Assembly: GCA_018340805.1 (NCBI GenBank)
Contig: JACMZG010001913.1
Location: 38,458,682 to 38,522,681 of the forward strand
Length of the DNA stretch: 64,000 bases
Direction of reading: 5' to 3'
Origin: Microvelia longipes
Taxonomy: Eukaryota; Arthropoda; Insecta; Hemiptera; Veliidae
Below, piece after piece: positions 11,317 through 25,700 of this stretch. How positions within the stretch are numbered: the stretch's first letter is position 1; every line of letters starts with the position of its first letter. The notes under the pieces were generated by a model. The model ran no database searches, was not told where the DNA came from, and saw only the letters and a program-made list of their open reading frames with translations. Made by a program: the position numbers and the translations under genes.

Positions 11317-12159
11317 TTTCTACCGCTTACCAATGAAGGACTTAATTTTCTCAGAGTATACTTATTAATTGAATTTGTTTCATATATTAAATGTAGGATT
11401 ATCAAATGTTTACTTTGGCTTATATATACACTTAAATGATTAGGAAGTTCCACAAATTTCCACTAATCTACTGACTCTGACTCATTCTAAATTACTATTA
11501 CTTATATTGCTAAAATTGAGACTTATTTAGATGGTTACTCTCCAGTTCCTTGATAAAGACAATTTAATAATAAATATTTTATTTATTATTTAGACCTTAG
11601 TATACTAACAATACCTCATGAATGCACTGAAGATATGATTATCACAGGGTATTCAACCCTTTCTAGCAATTATCATCTTAACTCTCACATTATTAAATCA
11701 AATATCTTATGAACCTGACAGCTGTCTATATTTTGAATGTCAAGTTTTTAAATTAGAGATATTGGTATGAAAGTTTAAGGGGTTCCAGCTTCAGCGATTT
11801 GGTTGTTTCATAGCAGCATTGGTTCCCCAAGGTAGCGATGAAAATAGTAAGCTTGTCGGTTCTAATCAATTAGACCCGTTTGTTTTCGGTGCGACAGAAA
11901 ACTCAATTAAACAATCTTTACTTGATTTTTAGATATTTGTTATGACCGGTTCTTAATTTTAACTTTGTGTGTACGTTTGATTGAAATTTTTTAAAATTTT
12001 TCCTTTTGATAATTTCGCTTGTATTTTGTGAGACTGTCTCCGTACCAGCACTTAGATCTCTGAAATTAATTGTTTTGACGTGGTCACTATTTGGATGGGT
12101 AACCATTTTTTTAAATTATCCACAATTTAAAGCATTTTACGTGTTTGATGCTGTGTGGT

Positions 12160-12545
12160 GAAACCGAGGAATTAATATATTTAATTCCTAAGTCAAAACT
12201 GAGTAATTTATGACAATTGACTCCTGAGGATAAGCCAATTTACTTCCAAATGTTGATGTAATGTTATAATTATTCTATACATTTTTGGTTACACCTCCCC
12301 CCCCCCCAAAAAAAAACTGCTCCAAACGACTTGTTTTGACCTTACACATAATTTGAGCCTATAATTAGTTATTTATGCACCAATGAGTAAAAAATGCTAT
12401 TATTTCCCCAAGCCATTAGTTGGTTTCTAAAAAGTCGAGGGAATCAAAACATATCACCAGGGTGAAGCCGAGAGATTTATGTGTTAATTCCCAAGGAAAC
12501 ACCCCTAGGTCTTCTAGTGATAACCACGTCCATGTACAGGATGAA
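12160..12545. repeat. Dispersed repeat family B copy 1
   Basis: Contains AAAATGCTATTATTTCCCC, TTAGTTGGTTTCTA and GCCGAGAGATTTATGTGTTA, repeated in similar order at 14795-15000. Confidence 0.55.
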
Positions 12546-13642
12546 TCCTACAATTTGCTTCGACATTAGAAGGTATCTCCTGGTATGTAAACATCATGTT
12601 CATCAAGCACAGTGCTCTTCAAAACTTAACTGTGGTTGATAGCATGCTTGTGGGTAAAAATTAATATTTTATCTCTATACAATTATATTATTACTAGAAA
12701 CCCTAACTCCCAAAGAAAATTGGTAGGGACTTTGAAAAATTCTTTTTACACCTAATTTAATTTTTAATGGTAAGGCTTTACTTATAATGAGGAATAAAAT
12801 TTATTCATGAAACAAGGTTTACATATAATATAATAATTTTTATTTCACCAAAATTATAATTGATTCTCTTTTATCACCCATGATTTAATTTCCATTATAT
12901 TTTATCAGTTCTTACTTCCTGGCATTAAAAAGAAAAATTAAAGGGATTTATTTATTTCTTGTTTCAAGGATTGCAGGAGGGCATGCAACAGGTATCTTGT
13001 CAGTAAAAAATGATTTTATTACTAACGAAACAATTTAATTTTACAAGGCTCATAACATTTGCCACTGAGTAAATTTAAAATTTTCTTCTAATTCGTGAAT
13101 GCTCCTAAAAAATCTAGGATGTTAAGAGATTTTCATTGTTTTCAAAATATATAATTACCATATTCTCTATCAATAAACAAATTGATGTAATAATAAAATC
13201 AAACTTTACTGCCAAGTTGGATAGTCTATTATTTTAAAAAATAAATAAATAAACATTTTCAAGTCATCTATACTTTATTGTATTTTACGATTATTGTTTT
13301 CTAAACCTTACAATATACATCTGATCATAAGCACCAAATAAAATCAAAAAATAAATTTGCCTAATTTATTATTTAGTTAATTGACTACAATACATTGTTA
13401 ATTTTAAATTTTTTTTACACATTATACAAATTTATTAGTTACATCCTAACTTATAGTTAACATTAACTTAAAAATAATTCACAAAGATATTTTTAATTAA
13501 GGTTTCAGTAGGAAATACATTAACTACTGGCATAATAGATATGATTTGATTTTACAATATTTTTTTGTGGAAAATTAATAAATACTCATAATATGAAAAA
13601 CATATTTAAAAGAAATTATTTAAAAGTGCCAGTAGAGTTTAT

Positions 13643-13834
13643 CATTATAACACTGGGTTAAAATCAGTTGACAGCGTGGGAAAATAATGGGAGGGACTTA
13701 ATGAGGTTACTCCTGGATGTTAAACCACATCCTCAATTTCGCATCAGGCTAACTTTATTAGTTCCTCAACATTATTTTCCCAAGCTGTCAACTGGTCACC
13801 TGCTGTGTTTTAACCGTGTTTTATGCTATACTTA
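13643..13834. mobile_element. MITE family M copy 2
   Basis: Left end TATAACACTGGGTTAAAATC, AGTTGACAGCGTGGGAAAAT; the right end is the inverted TTATTTTCCCAAGCTGTCAA...TTAACCGTGTT. The 75-codon ORF here is only MITE sequence. Confidence 0.78.
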
Positions 13835-14794
13835 TATGGAATTTTCAGACACATTTTTAGAACAATGTCCCCTTCAATACGTTAGTAGCTTTTAAGTTTT
13901 ACAGGAAATCCACTTTATTAAATGTTTCAGTGAAAACAGAGGAAGAAGTTTAAAAATGTCTATATATAAGGTAAAAACCTTAATAGCAAAAATGGAATCC
14001 TGCAGCTAAAACCTTACGCTAAAATCAAAATTTAGACAATCAGTCCAGCTAATCCCAAACATTCCACATCTGTCGTCCAAACAATCACTGATAAAAAATT
14101 GCTAATTATTTACACCTCTCCAAATATGTTAATTTGTGTTATATAAATAAAAAAACAACATTTTTCAAACCTTGAGGATATTCTTAGCCTACTTCAGTAG
14201 ACTACTCCAAACAGAACATTTATGGTATTCAGTTCATTTGAAGCAAATATACCTGTGATTTGAAGACTACATTACACCAATAAATTTAATAACAGTGCTT
14301 AGTTTTCATTAATTTTACTTTTTCTTTCGTCAAATATTAAAAATTATTAGAAACAAATATTAGAAACCTATTTTAAAAATCATCTAAAACATAAAAAATG
14401 AGATTATTAGTTCTGAATTGTTGTTTCAAGCTCTATAAGATTCCACCATAAAACTTTATTAAAATAAAAAAACATATGTCCCCAGCTCAACCTCATCTTT
14501 TATGCTTAGCTTCAAGATTTTTGGGTTAAATTAAAGAAAAAGAGATCGGAAACATATTTATGCACACTTAACATCGAGTTAGTAAAGCTTAAAAAAATAA
14601 ATAGATATTCTCTATTCTTACATTGGATCAAATCATATTGGTAAACATATTAATAGAGACTGACAAAAAATACATAAATCCAATATTAACAAACCCTATT
14701 AAAAAGAGGCGTTGATAACAAGCAGGGAAACATTATGTATACTTTATACCCTATTTATTGTAATAATACACAGATGAACAATAATAATAGTTAT

Positions 14795-15000
14795 TTATTT
14801 ATTAAGGGAGTAAAGAATGCTATTGCTTCCAGGAGCAGTTAGTTGGTTCCTAAGGCAAAAGCCTAGGGCACCAAAGTATTTAAACCCGCTGCCAAGCCGA
14901 GGGATTTATGTGTTTAACTCCTGAGGCAATGAAGTTATGACTATTAACTCCCTAGGCTAAGCCGAGGTATTGGAAGGTGAAAATAGTATTTTACTCCAAA
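14795..15000. repeat. Dispersed repeat family B copy 2
   Basis: GAGTAAAGAATGCTATTGCT, GTTAGTTGGTTCCTA and GCCGAGGGATTTATGTGT match the 12160-12545 copy. Confidence 0.55.
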
Positions 15001-15082
15001 GGTCCAAACAAGATGTTCATGAAATTTAATTATTGTTACATTCTTCTTTGCATATGTTTTGTTGTATTTTATTCTTTTTTTT

Positions 15083-15400
15083 AGGTCAGACCTCCGCAAT
15101 AAATATTGGGGGTGCTGCCCCCAAAATATCAATATTAAATTTTATTGCTATAAAGAAATTCTTTTGATCTGAAACGGATTTTGAGCCAATAAAAAATTGT
15201 TTTTGGTCAGGTCACCCTTAAAGTGTAGGAGGTGCTGCCTAAAAAAACATTTTTTATAGCCTCAAACAACTTCTTTTTACCTGAAATAGATTTTGAGCAA
15301 AAAAATTTTTTTTGTCAAGTCGGCTCAAATTTTGAGGGAGCCGACCCCAGAAAATTGTAATAAAAATTGATCTGTCCTCTTTATAAATTTAAAGGATACC
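15083..15400. repeat. Decayed tandem repeat, period about 125-130 bp
   Basis: Recurring phrases GGTCAG..., GGTGCTGCC, CTGAAAC/TAGATTTTGAGC and AAAAATT-TTTTTGTCA occur in three successive units. Confidence 0.5.
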
Positions 15401-16479
15401 ACTCCCCCAAAAATGGATATAATTGGATTTCATCCCAATAATAGGAAAACACTTTTTATTCTCAAGGGAGTGAAAAGTAACTTTTTCTCCCTTGGGAGTA
15501 AAAAGTGCTTCTTTAATCCCTAAAAACTAGTCAATAAACTTCACATCACACACCGTCTGAAGATAAAAGCATTTTAGTAAATAATTCTAAACTATCTCTA
15601 GCATTTTTAATCATTGATTCAGGCTTAATTCTAATAGGTTTAAATTCTATGATCGATATGAAGTTTATAAAATAAATAAAAATTCAGGTCTATGTGATAA
15701 AGAGATTCGCTCCACCTGAAATGTGGGCACATGGGAACCACGTAAGTGGTCTAAAAACCGTGAAAAAAATGTCCACAGGAAAAAGTAGACAATATTAAAA
15801 ATAACACTAGATAGCCATTTCAGATTTATAGTCTGTCAACCTCCAATACAACATATAACAGTGTTATCGATATAAACAAAGTGAAAATTAATAACAAGTT
15901 AAATAATATTTTAGTAACAGGCAAAAGGACATATCTGTAGTTAGTAAATATGCAGGGTTTGTTAGAGAGATAAGTCAAGACACATTGGATCAAGATATTT
16001 GGAATTTTCCCATGGCCATACTACATTTTGGCTGATTAAGATCAAAGATTCAGATTTTATTTTTAATTTATATGTTTTATTGTATTGATCTAATAAACGG
16101 TTCATTCATTCATTCATACTACATTTATCACACAAGAAGATAAAAACTGAAGAATCAATTTGTTTATTGTGATTAATTTATTACCTATCAACACTTACAA
16201 CCAAGCAAGCGTAAGTGGACTATTCTTTTACTATATGTATACCTTCACAGACTATTTATACACAGAGTAGTTTATTATTTATCTGTGATACCTTACAACT
16301 AAATTAATACTAATCTACAACTGAAGCAGTTTAAAACTTTAACAAAAGTAAAAAAAACATTGCATTAAAGAGGTAAAAAAAAGAAAAAAAAAATAGATCT
16401 TTAATGAGATTTAAATTAAAGATTATGTTAGCAAACTGCTCTAAAAAATAATTAAATAAATTCATTGGAAAAGATATGA

Positions 16480-16620
16480 AGAACTTATATTGTAAAACAT
16501 AAGACATATTACTAGATGAGGCATAACCTCTCCATACACTAGAGAGCTTAAAACATTTTTTAGTGCTTTCGGGGCTCAATTCAACCTCATTGTAACCTTT
16601 TCTAAAAGAGTATTAAGGTC
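16480..16620 (-). repeat. Dispersed repeat family C fragment
   Basis: AGGCATAACCTCTCCATACA...GGGGCTC...TGTAACCTT is a diverged copy of the units at 46708-46850 and 47432-47575. The 82-codon ORF over it is unlikely to be real. Confidence 0.45.
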
Positions 16621-16989
16621 ATAATAAAATACACTTTTTTCTCACATTGTCTAAGTTGTTTTATACAAGTCATTGTAATTGTATACGGTTTATTTGATTA
16701 TAATAATGTTGAAGATGTTAGGTACTTTTTAATATTTTAAAATTTAACCCCTAGTAATAATATCTCTTGATAACTAGAAAATGTAGAGTTTCTAAGAGAA
16801 GAAACAAATATTACTTCTAAACAAAGAGTAACATAATATTTACAACTCAATACTTTTACCTAACGTTAATTCAAAGTTTAGGTAATCAATAAGACAAGCT
16901 CGGACCAATACCTAATATTTTGTTCACCAAAGATTATATAATCTATATTTATGTATTCTGAACCGTGAGGGTAGTAATTAAATAAATAA

Positions 16990-17244
16990 TAATCTATTTT
17001 TTATATTCTTAAAGGAGTATAATAACAGATTATATAAATAAATAAAACGACAATCTCTCCACAATGTAAACATATTTACAAGCGGCTTTACGACTGTTAC
17101 CAGCATATCCGTGGCCTGATGATGGCTGTTAACATTCGAAAGCCAGCTTTGTAAATATAGTTTTACATTTTGTGGAGAGACTGTCATTTTATTTTATTTA
17201 CATAATCTGTTATTATACTCCTTTAAAAATATAAAAAATAGATT
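16990..17244. repeat. Foldback element with 95-bp arms
   Basis: The left arm 16990-17084 (AATCTATTTTTTATATTCTT...ACAATCTCTCCACA) recurs inverted at 17149-17244. The centre is GC-richer (TATCCGTGGCCTGATGATGG). Confidence 0.85.
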
Positions 17245-17852
17245 TTTTGTCTTCAAATTCAGCTGTTGTCTAAATTTTACCTCGCATTAAGTTATTCATA
17301 CCTTGCACTCAATTTGTTCGTATTAATCATTGCTAGTAATAATAATATTGAGTAATTGATTAGTAATAATAATAACATTCAATTTACCAATCCTTAATCA
17401 TTTGCGGCAAGAATTCTAAAAATATCTTAAAATAATAACAACAAAAATAACAATACTTATACAACAAAATTCAATCACTTAGCTCAAAATGGCGCAGTAA
17501 AAGTACTAAACTTGCACTTAAAATTTTAAGCTCAATCATTTTAAAATTAATATAATACAAGATCCAAAAAAAGAGTAACGCTTAGTTTACAAAACAAAAA
17601 AATACAGCTGGGCTGTGAGAAGAGATAACATATTAAGGGAAAATATGAAAACTTATTGATAAGCTAGTAGTGGATAATTTTAGTTTTTATTATTTTACTT
17701 GAACCCTCTACAAATGCTTAAGGTGATCTACTATATCCAATAGTTCTAGGCTTCTCATATATGTCCAGTCCATTCCAATAAAATAACTTTTATAAAAGGT
17801 CATGATTTTAAAGTTCTAATTCATCATAAAACTACTTAGCTTCTGCGGTTAG

Positions 17853-18143
17853 AGTCATGAAGATTTGGGTCTTCCGGTAGTGACTGTGTCATGCAAATGA
17901 TGATACCTCAATGATGTAGGACATCGTAGATAAAAAGTCAGAACTCTACAAAAATGAACTCAGTCCAGTGTGGAAGTAATCTTCAATGACGTAGGACATC
18001 ACGGATGAATTGTAATGTAGAGTATTGGGTTTTCATCTATAGTGTTATACATCCATGAAGATGCCTCCCACAGTGGAAATCAAATGTCGGATTCATCATA
18101 TACATTGACTTAATTAACACAAGAAGACCTAAATCTTTAGTTA
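17853..18143. mobile_element. Inverted-repeat element T copy 2
   Basis: Begins ATGAAGATTTGGGTCTTCCG and ends TACATTGACTTAATTAACAC...GAAGACC, a decayed copy of 34797-35096. The interior shares GATGTAGGACATC. Confidence 0.6.
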
Positions 18144-18846
18144 AAGTAATGTTTTATGTCTAGTCTATAAAGAAATATGTCATGAGCCAAGAACTACTGG
18201 ACATTGAATAGTAGAAGAGCTAACTTAAAACCTTAAATATGAATTTTCATCACAGGACTCTAAAGGATAATGATTGATACATTCACTGTTAAATTTTAGG
18301 AACTAGAAATTAGCAGATAGAAACTCATTTTTATTTACAAGTTCATTAAAAAACACAAACAATGGCCCACATAATCACTAATCTCATGTTTGTATCAGAT
18401 TGATAAGGAGTGAACAACCTGACATTAAAATAACAAGCACGTGTTTCTAAGAAAATAAAACCAATCTAAATAATCAATAAACTTTTTCTAATTTTTAAAT
18501 ATTTTTAAAATGAAATTTTTCTAAACATTTAAAAAATAGAAAATTACAATAAAATCTTAAAATTCAGTCAAAAATATTTTATTATATAAAGTAATTCTTC
18601 ATTTATCTTTGAAACTACGTTTCTTTGTGTTTCATCCTCAAATTTTTACTAAGCCAAGAAATATGTTCGAAGTGTTAAAGTTAGCACAGGGTTCTTCAGT
18701 TTGAATTACTTACAATTAACTTAAATGGAAATAGGGGTTTTAAAATTATTTAACAACAACTCTTCCTATAACTAATTAAAAACTTAAATAAAAAAAATAA
18801 ATAAAAATGTATACTCATAACTCAAAGATTATACAGGGTGACTTAC

Positions 18847-19553
18847 NNNNNNNNNNNNNNNNNNNNNNNNNNNNNNNNNNNNNNNNNNNNNNNNNNNNNN
18901 NNNNNNNNNNNNNNNNNNNNNNNNNNNNNNNNNNNNNNNNNNNNNNNNNNNNNNNNNNNNNNNNNNNNNNNNNNNNNNNNNNNNNNNNNNNNNNNNNNNN
19001 NNNNNNNNNNNNNNNNNNNNNNNNNNNNNNNNNNNNNNNNNNNNNNNNNNNNNNNNNNNNNNNNNNNNNNNNNNNNNNNNNNNNNNNNNNNNNNNNNNNN
19101 NNNNNNNNNNNNNNNNNNNNNNNNNNNNNNNNNNNNNNNNNNNNNNNNNNNNNNNNNNNNNNNNNNNNNNNNNNNNNNNNNNNNNNNNNNNNNNNNNNNN
19201 NNNNNNNNNNNNNNNNNNNNNNNNNNNNNNNNNNNNNNNNNNNNNNNNNNNNNNNNNNNNNNNNNNNNNNNNNNNNNNNNNNNNNNNNNNNNNNNNNNNN
19301 NNNNNNNNNNNNNNNNNNNNNNNNNNNNNNNNNNNNNNNNNNNNNNNNNNNNNNNNNNNNNNNNNNNNNNNNNNNNNNNNNNNNNNNNNNNNNNNNNNNN
19401 NNNNNNNNNNNNNNNNNNNNNNNNNNNNNNNNNNNNNNNNNNNNNNNNNNNNNNNNNNNNNNNNNNNNNNNNNNNNNNNNNNNNNNNNNNNNNNNNNNNN
19501 NNNNNNNNNNNNNNNNNNNNNNNNNNNNNNNNNNNNNNNNNNNNNNNNNNNNN
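18847..19553. other. Assembly gap of 707 N
   Basis: An unresolved gap inside the minus-strand GLCE gene. Its left edge (18846-18841) reads GTAAGT on the minus strand, a perfect splice donor touching the gap, so at least one GLCE exon probably lies in it. The real length may differ from 707. Confidence 0.95.
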
Positions 19554-19569
19554 CTTAACACCATCTTAC

Positions 19570-19742
19570 CTTAGCATATATATAGTTTGATGAGCAGTTA
19601 TAATGAAGTTTCCAAATTTCTTCTTTTTCTCTGTTAACCAGAATGACAGTAAAAGACGAGTTATCTGATGGTCTGAGTAGAAGGTCTACACTTAGAACTA
19701 TATCGCTGTTTCTATCTACTTTTAGTTCAACACTTCCACTCC
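19570..19742 (-). CDS. GLCE: GLCE exon 5, last visible exon
   Basis: 173 bases, acceptor TTATAG, donor GTAAGA. It begins [11 protein letters not shown] and ends [14 protein letters not shown], the beta-sandwich part of the enzyme. The next exon must lie in the N gap or beyond. Confidence 0.85.
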
Positions 19743-22700
19743 CTATAAAAACGATAATAAGAATTTAAGAGCTTGATGACATTAGATAAGAGCAATTTTG
19801 ATGGTAAAATTTTGTTTTAGAGAAATATAGTAAACTATAACTGTTAGGTGGGATGGAATTAAACCTAAGAATTGGTCCAGTAAATTTTGTAAACTCAATA
19901 TATTTATGACAAGTAGAAGAATTGGCTACAGTAAATAATTGCTGATGAATATAAATATCCCTGGATATGTATTAGATTAACACTATTTATTGGCTCATTC
20001 ATTATATATTATTAGGTATGAATATTACAATGTAGCATTTAAACATCCATATTAAAGTGAGAGTCTTTAGATTGGCATCAATTTGTAAAATAAGTAGAAA
20101 ATAATTAGAAAGGACCTAATCTATGAATTCAGGTGGAATCTAAGTTTTAATTTCAATTTATTAGTTGATTGTACAATATTTTACATTGTGTGAACATACT
20201 CAATAATTAATCAGAAAATATATTAAATTAGATCATTTATATATTTAAAGAATAAGCACTTCATATTTTCTGACTTAAAACATATTACTTCCTTTTATAC
20301 TTTGGGTAGTAGGCAAGGAAAATAAACATACTGATAAATAGATAGAGTTACCAAGAGAGAAAAAAGAGAGAACTCCATCACTCCTAGTTATCTGGCCCTG
20401 CCAGAGTGCTTGGACACCGGATCCATCCTCCAATACAACAGGTTGTCGAGGGGTTTCAGTTAAATTTTTAGAATAATGAGACAGGCCGAACTGAGCTATC
20501 TGTGTGGGATAGAAGTACCCACCCACATCCCACTGTGTACTCACTGGAACTCCTATAAAATCAGCAATACATTAAGTAACCTCTATCAAGTTTTTTATCT
20601 ATTATACCAGGAGGAAACATAGAATAGAAAACAGAGGCCTTCAGCCCCTATAGAAGGAGTCCCTGGAGTGTTTGTTGTTATTTTGTATTGGTTGTCGTTA
20701 CCTGGTATTTTGTCATGTAATAAGCAAATTATCATTATCTGGGATTTGGCTCCTTTGAGGCAATTCCCATTCCACATAGAAGCAAATTTCTATAGGAAAA
20801 ATAACCTTTGTACTCCTGGCCTGTGGTCATGCGATAAATTAATTTTTGAATGCTGACCTCCACTCCTCTGAGAACTTTCAGTCCCCTTGCAGCTTCCCAG
20901 CTGCCTCTGTGATGTTCTTATCACTTTGGGACCTCTTTCACTAGATTTAAAATTCCAAAAATCATGAAATACAACACTTATGTTTCAAAATTATTAGTTT
21001 ATATGGAACTGGTTAAAATGAATAAAAATATTGGGTACTGGGTACTTTGGAACTTTTTCTCATCACATCAGATTCATTTCGCTCGCCCCCAGAATATATG
21101 AATCATTACAGTTTCATTCCCTATGGTCACCCATCCACACTTGATGCTGCTTAACTTTTATGATATAATGAAAAGGTATACACTTGTACTAAATGTCAAC
21201 TCAATTGGATTATTTTACAATTTTTTAGAAGAAAAATTCATCTGGTAAAAATTAAACTAATGCTGATAATGAAATGTAACTTGACACATATGTTAGTCTT
21301 ATTCATGGCTACCAATACATGGCATATATTGGTAGCCAATTGGTGTATTGGAGGCGTGTCTATATATACTACATGGCGTGCCAAATCTCAATCCGATGGC
21401 ATCATTATAGTGTTTTATAAGTGATTCCGTAGTATATCGTGTTCAATAAGTTTTGTTTCACAAGTATATCTATGATTTTTGTTGAATCATAAAAGTTAAA
21501 CATCATCAAGAGTGGTCAGTGCCTGGATGAGTGACTGCTGAGAATGAAACGGATGTATTTACTATCTTAGGACAAGCAAAGAGAGTCTTGCAAGACGTCT
21601 TGCAATTTAAATTTAATGATTTGTACAAGCAATTCGTATGCTTGACAAAGCAAGTCCAAGCACGGAGGGTGAGCTTAGGGAATTCGATGTGATGAGGAAA
21701 AAAGTTCCAAGGTACCCTGTACTGTTTTTTTTCAATGTAATTTTATAGATGACAGTAAAAGTGTTCTTTAAATGAATTGAAAAAGGAAAAAGCAGAGTGC
21801 ATGTTTGACTTATATGATAATGTGTTATCGTATGAGTCAAATTAAATTAATGTTGATAGTAAGATGAGTTGTGGAGTTTCCAAATAGGAGAAAAAGAAAG
21901 ATGTCACTCCACTTAGTATATATTTATTGACAGGCCGACTTTCAAACTTAACAGTTCATCATCAGTGCCTACCAACAAAGTACAAAACGAAATAAATATA
22001 AAAAGCTGCAAAACGTAAAATAAAGCTAAATAAATAAATACCATAAAAATAAATAAAATCTATTTTTTATTTATTTATTTATTTTTATTTTATTTATTTA
22101 GTATTTTATTTATTTGCTTTTATTTATTACGTTTTGCAGCTTTTTACATTTATTTCGTTTTGTACTTTGTTGGTAGGCACTGATGAGGCTCTGTCAATAA
22201 ATATATACTAAGTGGAGTGACATCTTTCTTTTTTTCTCCTAAATTAATGTTAGTGCACAGCTTCTAACATAAAAATCAATACATTCATACTAACAATGAT
22301 ACAAGTTCAATAACCATCTCATTTGGGTTTAATAATAGTAATTAGTGGTTACACTATCATTTACATTCTGATATCTCATTTAATTGACAATCATAGATCA
22401 ACACTAAATGTTTTGCCCTTGAGAAAATTTTATGTGCATCAAATATTTCTTATCTACAAAATTATTCTATTTTTATTGCAATGAAAAAATCGAGTAATAA
22501 AATAAAGCTTATCTGCAACATTAGAATGATTAGAGAGAAACTATAAAAGCTATACGTAACAATGGGTTTTCAAAGTAACAAATAAACAGAGTTTTTATTT
22601 AGCATTACTTTAAATGGTGTTCTATTAAACAATAACTTCAAAAAATCTTTACTTTATTTAAGACTATCCCATCAGATAACCATTCATTGTATTATTAACA

Positions 22701-25700
22701 ATAAAAAATAACTTAAATATTAAAATTTTGATGTAAATTAAAACAGATCTGAGGCACTTCTCAGAGATTTAAACCCAAAGGAAGCGTCAAATTCAGGTAG
22801 ATCTTAAGTCAGGGCTATAATACACAAAGCAGCAAATATCTTTAGAGATTATAAGTGACAGACCCACATACAGACTTCATAGGATCTCATAGGATTGCTC
22901 TAAGCAAATTTTAAATATATATTATCATAAAAAATAATGTTTATGTATAATAGTGTACACACATAAAAACTGGTTATGTATAATCACAAACAGTTATTAT
23001 TACATACGGTTGTTATTACATAACAAATGGTTCTTATGAATAATAATGTTTATAAACAATATTATAGTAATAATTTAATGTAAATATTATTATATTACTT
23101 TACTTATTACTTTCCTTTTTATCAGTATTAATTTTAGAACTTGTACATTCTGAGGATGTTCGAAGAGAGCTCAAAGTAGGGGGGATGAGAATAGCGAATA
23201 CGATGTGACGAGAAAAAGTTATGAGGACCCTGAACCCAGTTTTTGATTTGATTTGAGGTGCTCAGTAATTTGATCAGAAAAAAAAATACTATCCAAAACC
23301 ACAACTATGCTATTTTCATTGTCACTAAAATATGTCATAATTCGTCAAGCAGAAAATTCTAAGGAGTCCTTATCGACCCCAAACTCAATTGAAGCACTAG
23401 CAAAAAGATTATCCAGTTAGGTATTCCTACTGTTTACTTTATCATCTCAATTGTTTTATTCTATAATTTTTTTATTGTTTGCATTTTTTTACACATAGTA
23501 TTAAATTTTTGCCCTTACCCTCCAAATTCTTTTTGAATATCAACAGCGGTGCATGTACCATATTTTGAGAACCCCTGTACTACACTATAGAGCAGAGGAA
23601 AGCTATCAGAGCTAAGACTTCAAAAGCCATAACATCATATCTATGAGGAAAAATCAAGATATTTACATTCTTGAGGAGTGCATTGACCTAATTTTAATAA
23701 GATGAGAACTGACGAATATCACAACCTTCTCAGGGTCTTTAAAATGATCTACAATCTACTAATGTTTTCTTTGCCAAGACAAAAATAACGAAAATGAATT
23801 ATGTTATCAAACAACATTATAAAACATATTGTTTTGTAAGAAAATATTAAGTAGTAATGTAAGAGAGTAATTTACCTTGACTAGCACTGATGCATTTGAC
23901 TCTATCCCTCACTTCAACATTGTAGTTCTCAAAATACATAAAAACACCAGTAGGGTTGTATTTGCCTCTCGGTTCATAGATCTTAGAATAAGCGTGTGAC
24001 CATTCAAACCTCTCAAAACCATTATATGATGCTACCTTACCATAAACCTAAATAAACAATTTTAATAATTAGCAGAAATAAGTCACTTTACAGTCCATAA
24101 AATCTGTTAGATAACAATTTCATTGGTTCAATCTACTCCCTTGGAGTAACAGACCAATAGCATTTCTTCCTAAACACATATTTAGCAGGCTATTGACTGA
24201 TCAAAACTATTCTAATGGCTTCGAAAAATGTATAACTAATTATATAATTAATTATAAACTATAATAATTATACTCATTAGTTTAATTTATATTTAATTAT
24301 ATATGATTTTAAAATATTTATAATTAATTACAAACATTACGGGCACTAATGATGATCGTTGAGGTAAAAAGCTGGCAATGTATTATAAAAATATTATCCT
24401 TGAGAAAAGGAAAATTCTGCTTCCTTTTTATAGACTTAATACTAAGACTGATAATAAATATGACAGGTCTATTTACATGTAATAAGTAACAACTGAAAAC
24501 AACTTTTGAAAGATTATTGTTTGGGTTATAGCCCAAACAATAGCAATAAACACAAAAATAATAATTTAAAAAAACTTAAAAAACAGTAAAAATATATAAA
24601 ATTGGAGATTTTATAATTAAAAGAGATTTTAAGACTTTTAAACTTTAACTTTTTATAGTCTTAAGGGATTTATTTATGGGTAACATATTATAGTTTCAAA
24701 ACCTCCTTAAAGTCAATAAAAGTGTGTATTCAAATCAATAAAATATAAAAAGAAACAAATATTTACATCAAAATATTTCCGTATGAATGAAAAGGGTAGG
24801 TATATTTCATCGGCTTCTTTTCTGCAAGGTATACTGTATTCTCCATTGATGACACAGTCTATTTCTTCTGGAATTAAGATGTCTTTGCTTTTGATCTAAT
24901 CACAACAAAAATAAAACCTAAATGGTAAAGTTGTTTAACAAAAAAATTAAAAAATTACTCAAAGTAACCTTCTTCTTTTAAACAGATTTTGTTTATTCAA
25001 CTGAGGTCTCATTGGAAGACTTAGAATAGTACTATATTTACTTCCAATCGGAGATACTAGGATTGGAAGTAAATATAGTACTATTCTGCCCTTGTTCCAT
25101 AATGTAGAGCTCACTTGTATCTCTTGGCAGAGATTAAAACTGTAGACCTTAAGTGGGCACCAGACCATATGGGTGATGTGGATAATGAGGAAGCAGATAA
25201 ACTTGCAAGAATTGGAGCAGAAACCCCATTCATTGGACCAGAACCAGGGTTTTTTAAAAGGGTGCTGAATGGGGGATCCCTCTCAAAAAAGTTAAGAAAT
25301 AATATACCGTGATATTGCCTATTTCAGAAACCGCCTTAATTTCTAAGAATATTTAAGTTATAGTACTTACTGAAGTTATAAGTTATAGTATTTGTTTATT
25401 TACGAACTTTCTTCATCAATGGATAGTCTTGTTGTTAGGGTGGTACCCCTACATAAGACCACCAGTAAACCAGCTTTTGTGTTTATAAGTCCTATGCTCT
25501 TTCTATATTAGTATTATTCTAAGCCAGAAGGTGAGGACATGATTTTTTTGGAGGTGAAAGGAAAGGGAGTGAACAAACCTGTTTGTAAGTTGGTGGCAGA
25601 GGATTTTTTTTAAAAAAAGGTCCAATCAGACTTGAACCACACAGGTTATACAAGTTAACAGACTAAAGCAACCAATCCATTCAAAAAACTTTAATCTAAA

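Larger units (their letters stand above)
10259..18840. other. 8.6-kb stretch without a recognisable gene
   Basis: AT-rich DNA between the 470-aa gene and the GLCE gap. It holds a TA/CA microsatellite, foldbacks, two copies of repeat family B, MITEs and decayed tandem repeats, listed separately. No GLCE C-terminal exon could be read on the minus strand. Homopolymer C then A runs occur at 12297-12317. Confidence 0.6.

Noticed and set aside
16331..16579. 82-codon minus-strand ORF considered as a GLCE 3' exon
   Set aside because: The translation has no epimerase motif, and the DNA is a family C repeat plus A-rich sequence.
18807..19590. Long ORFs through the N run
   Set aside because: They consist of undetermined bases only.
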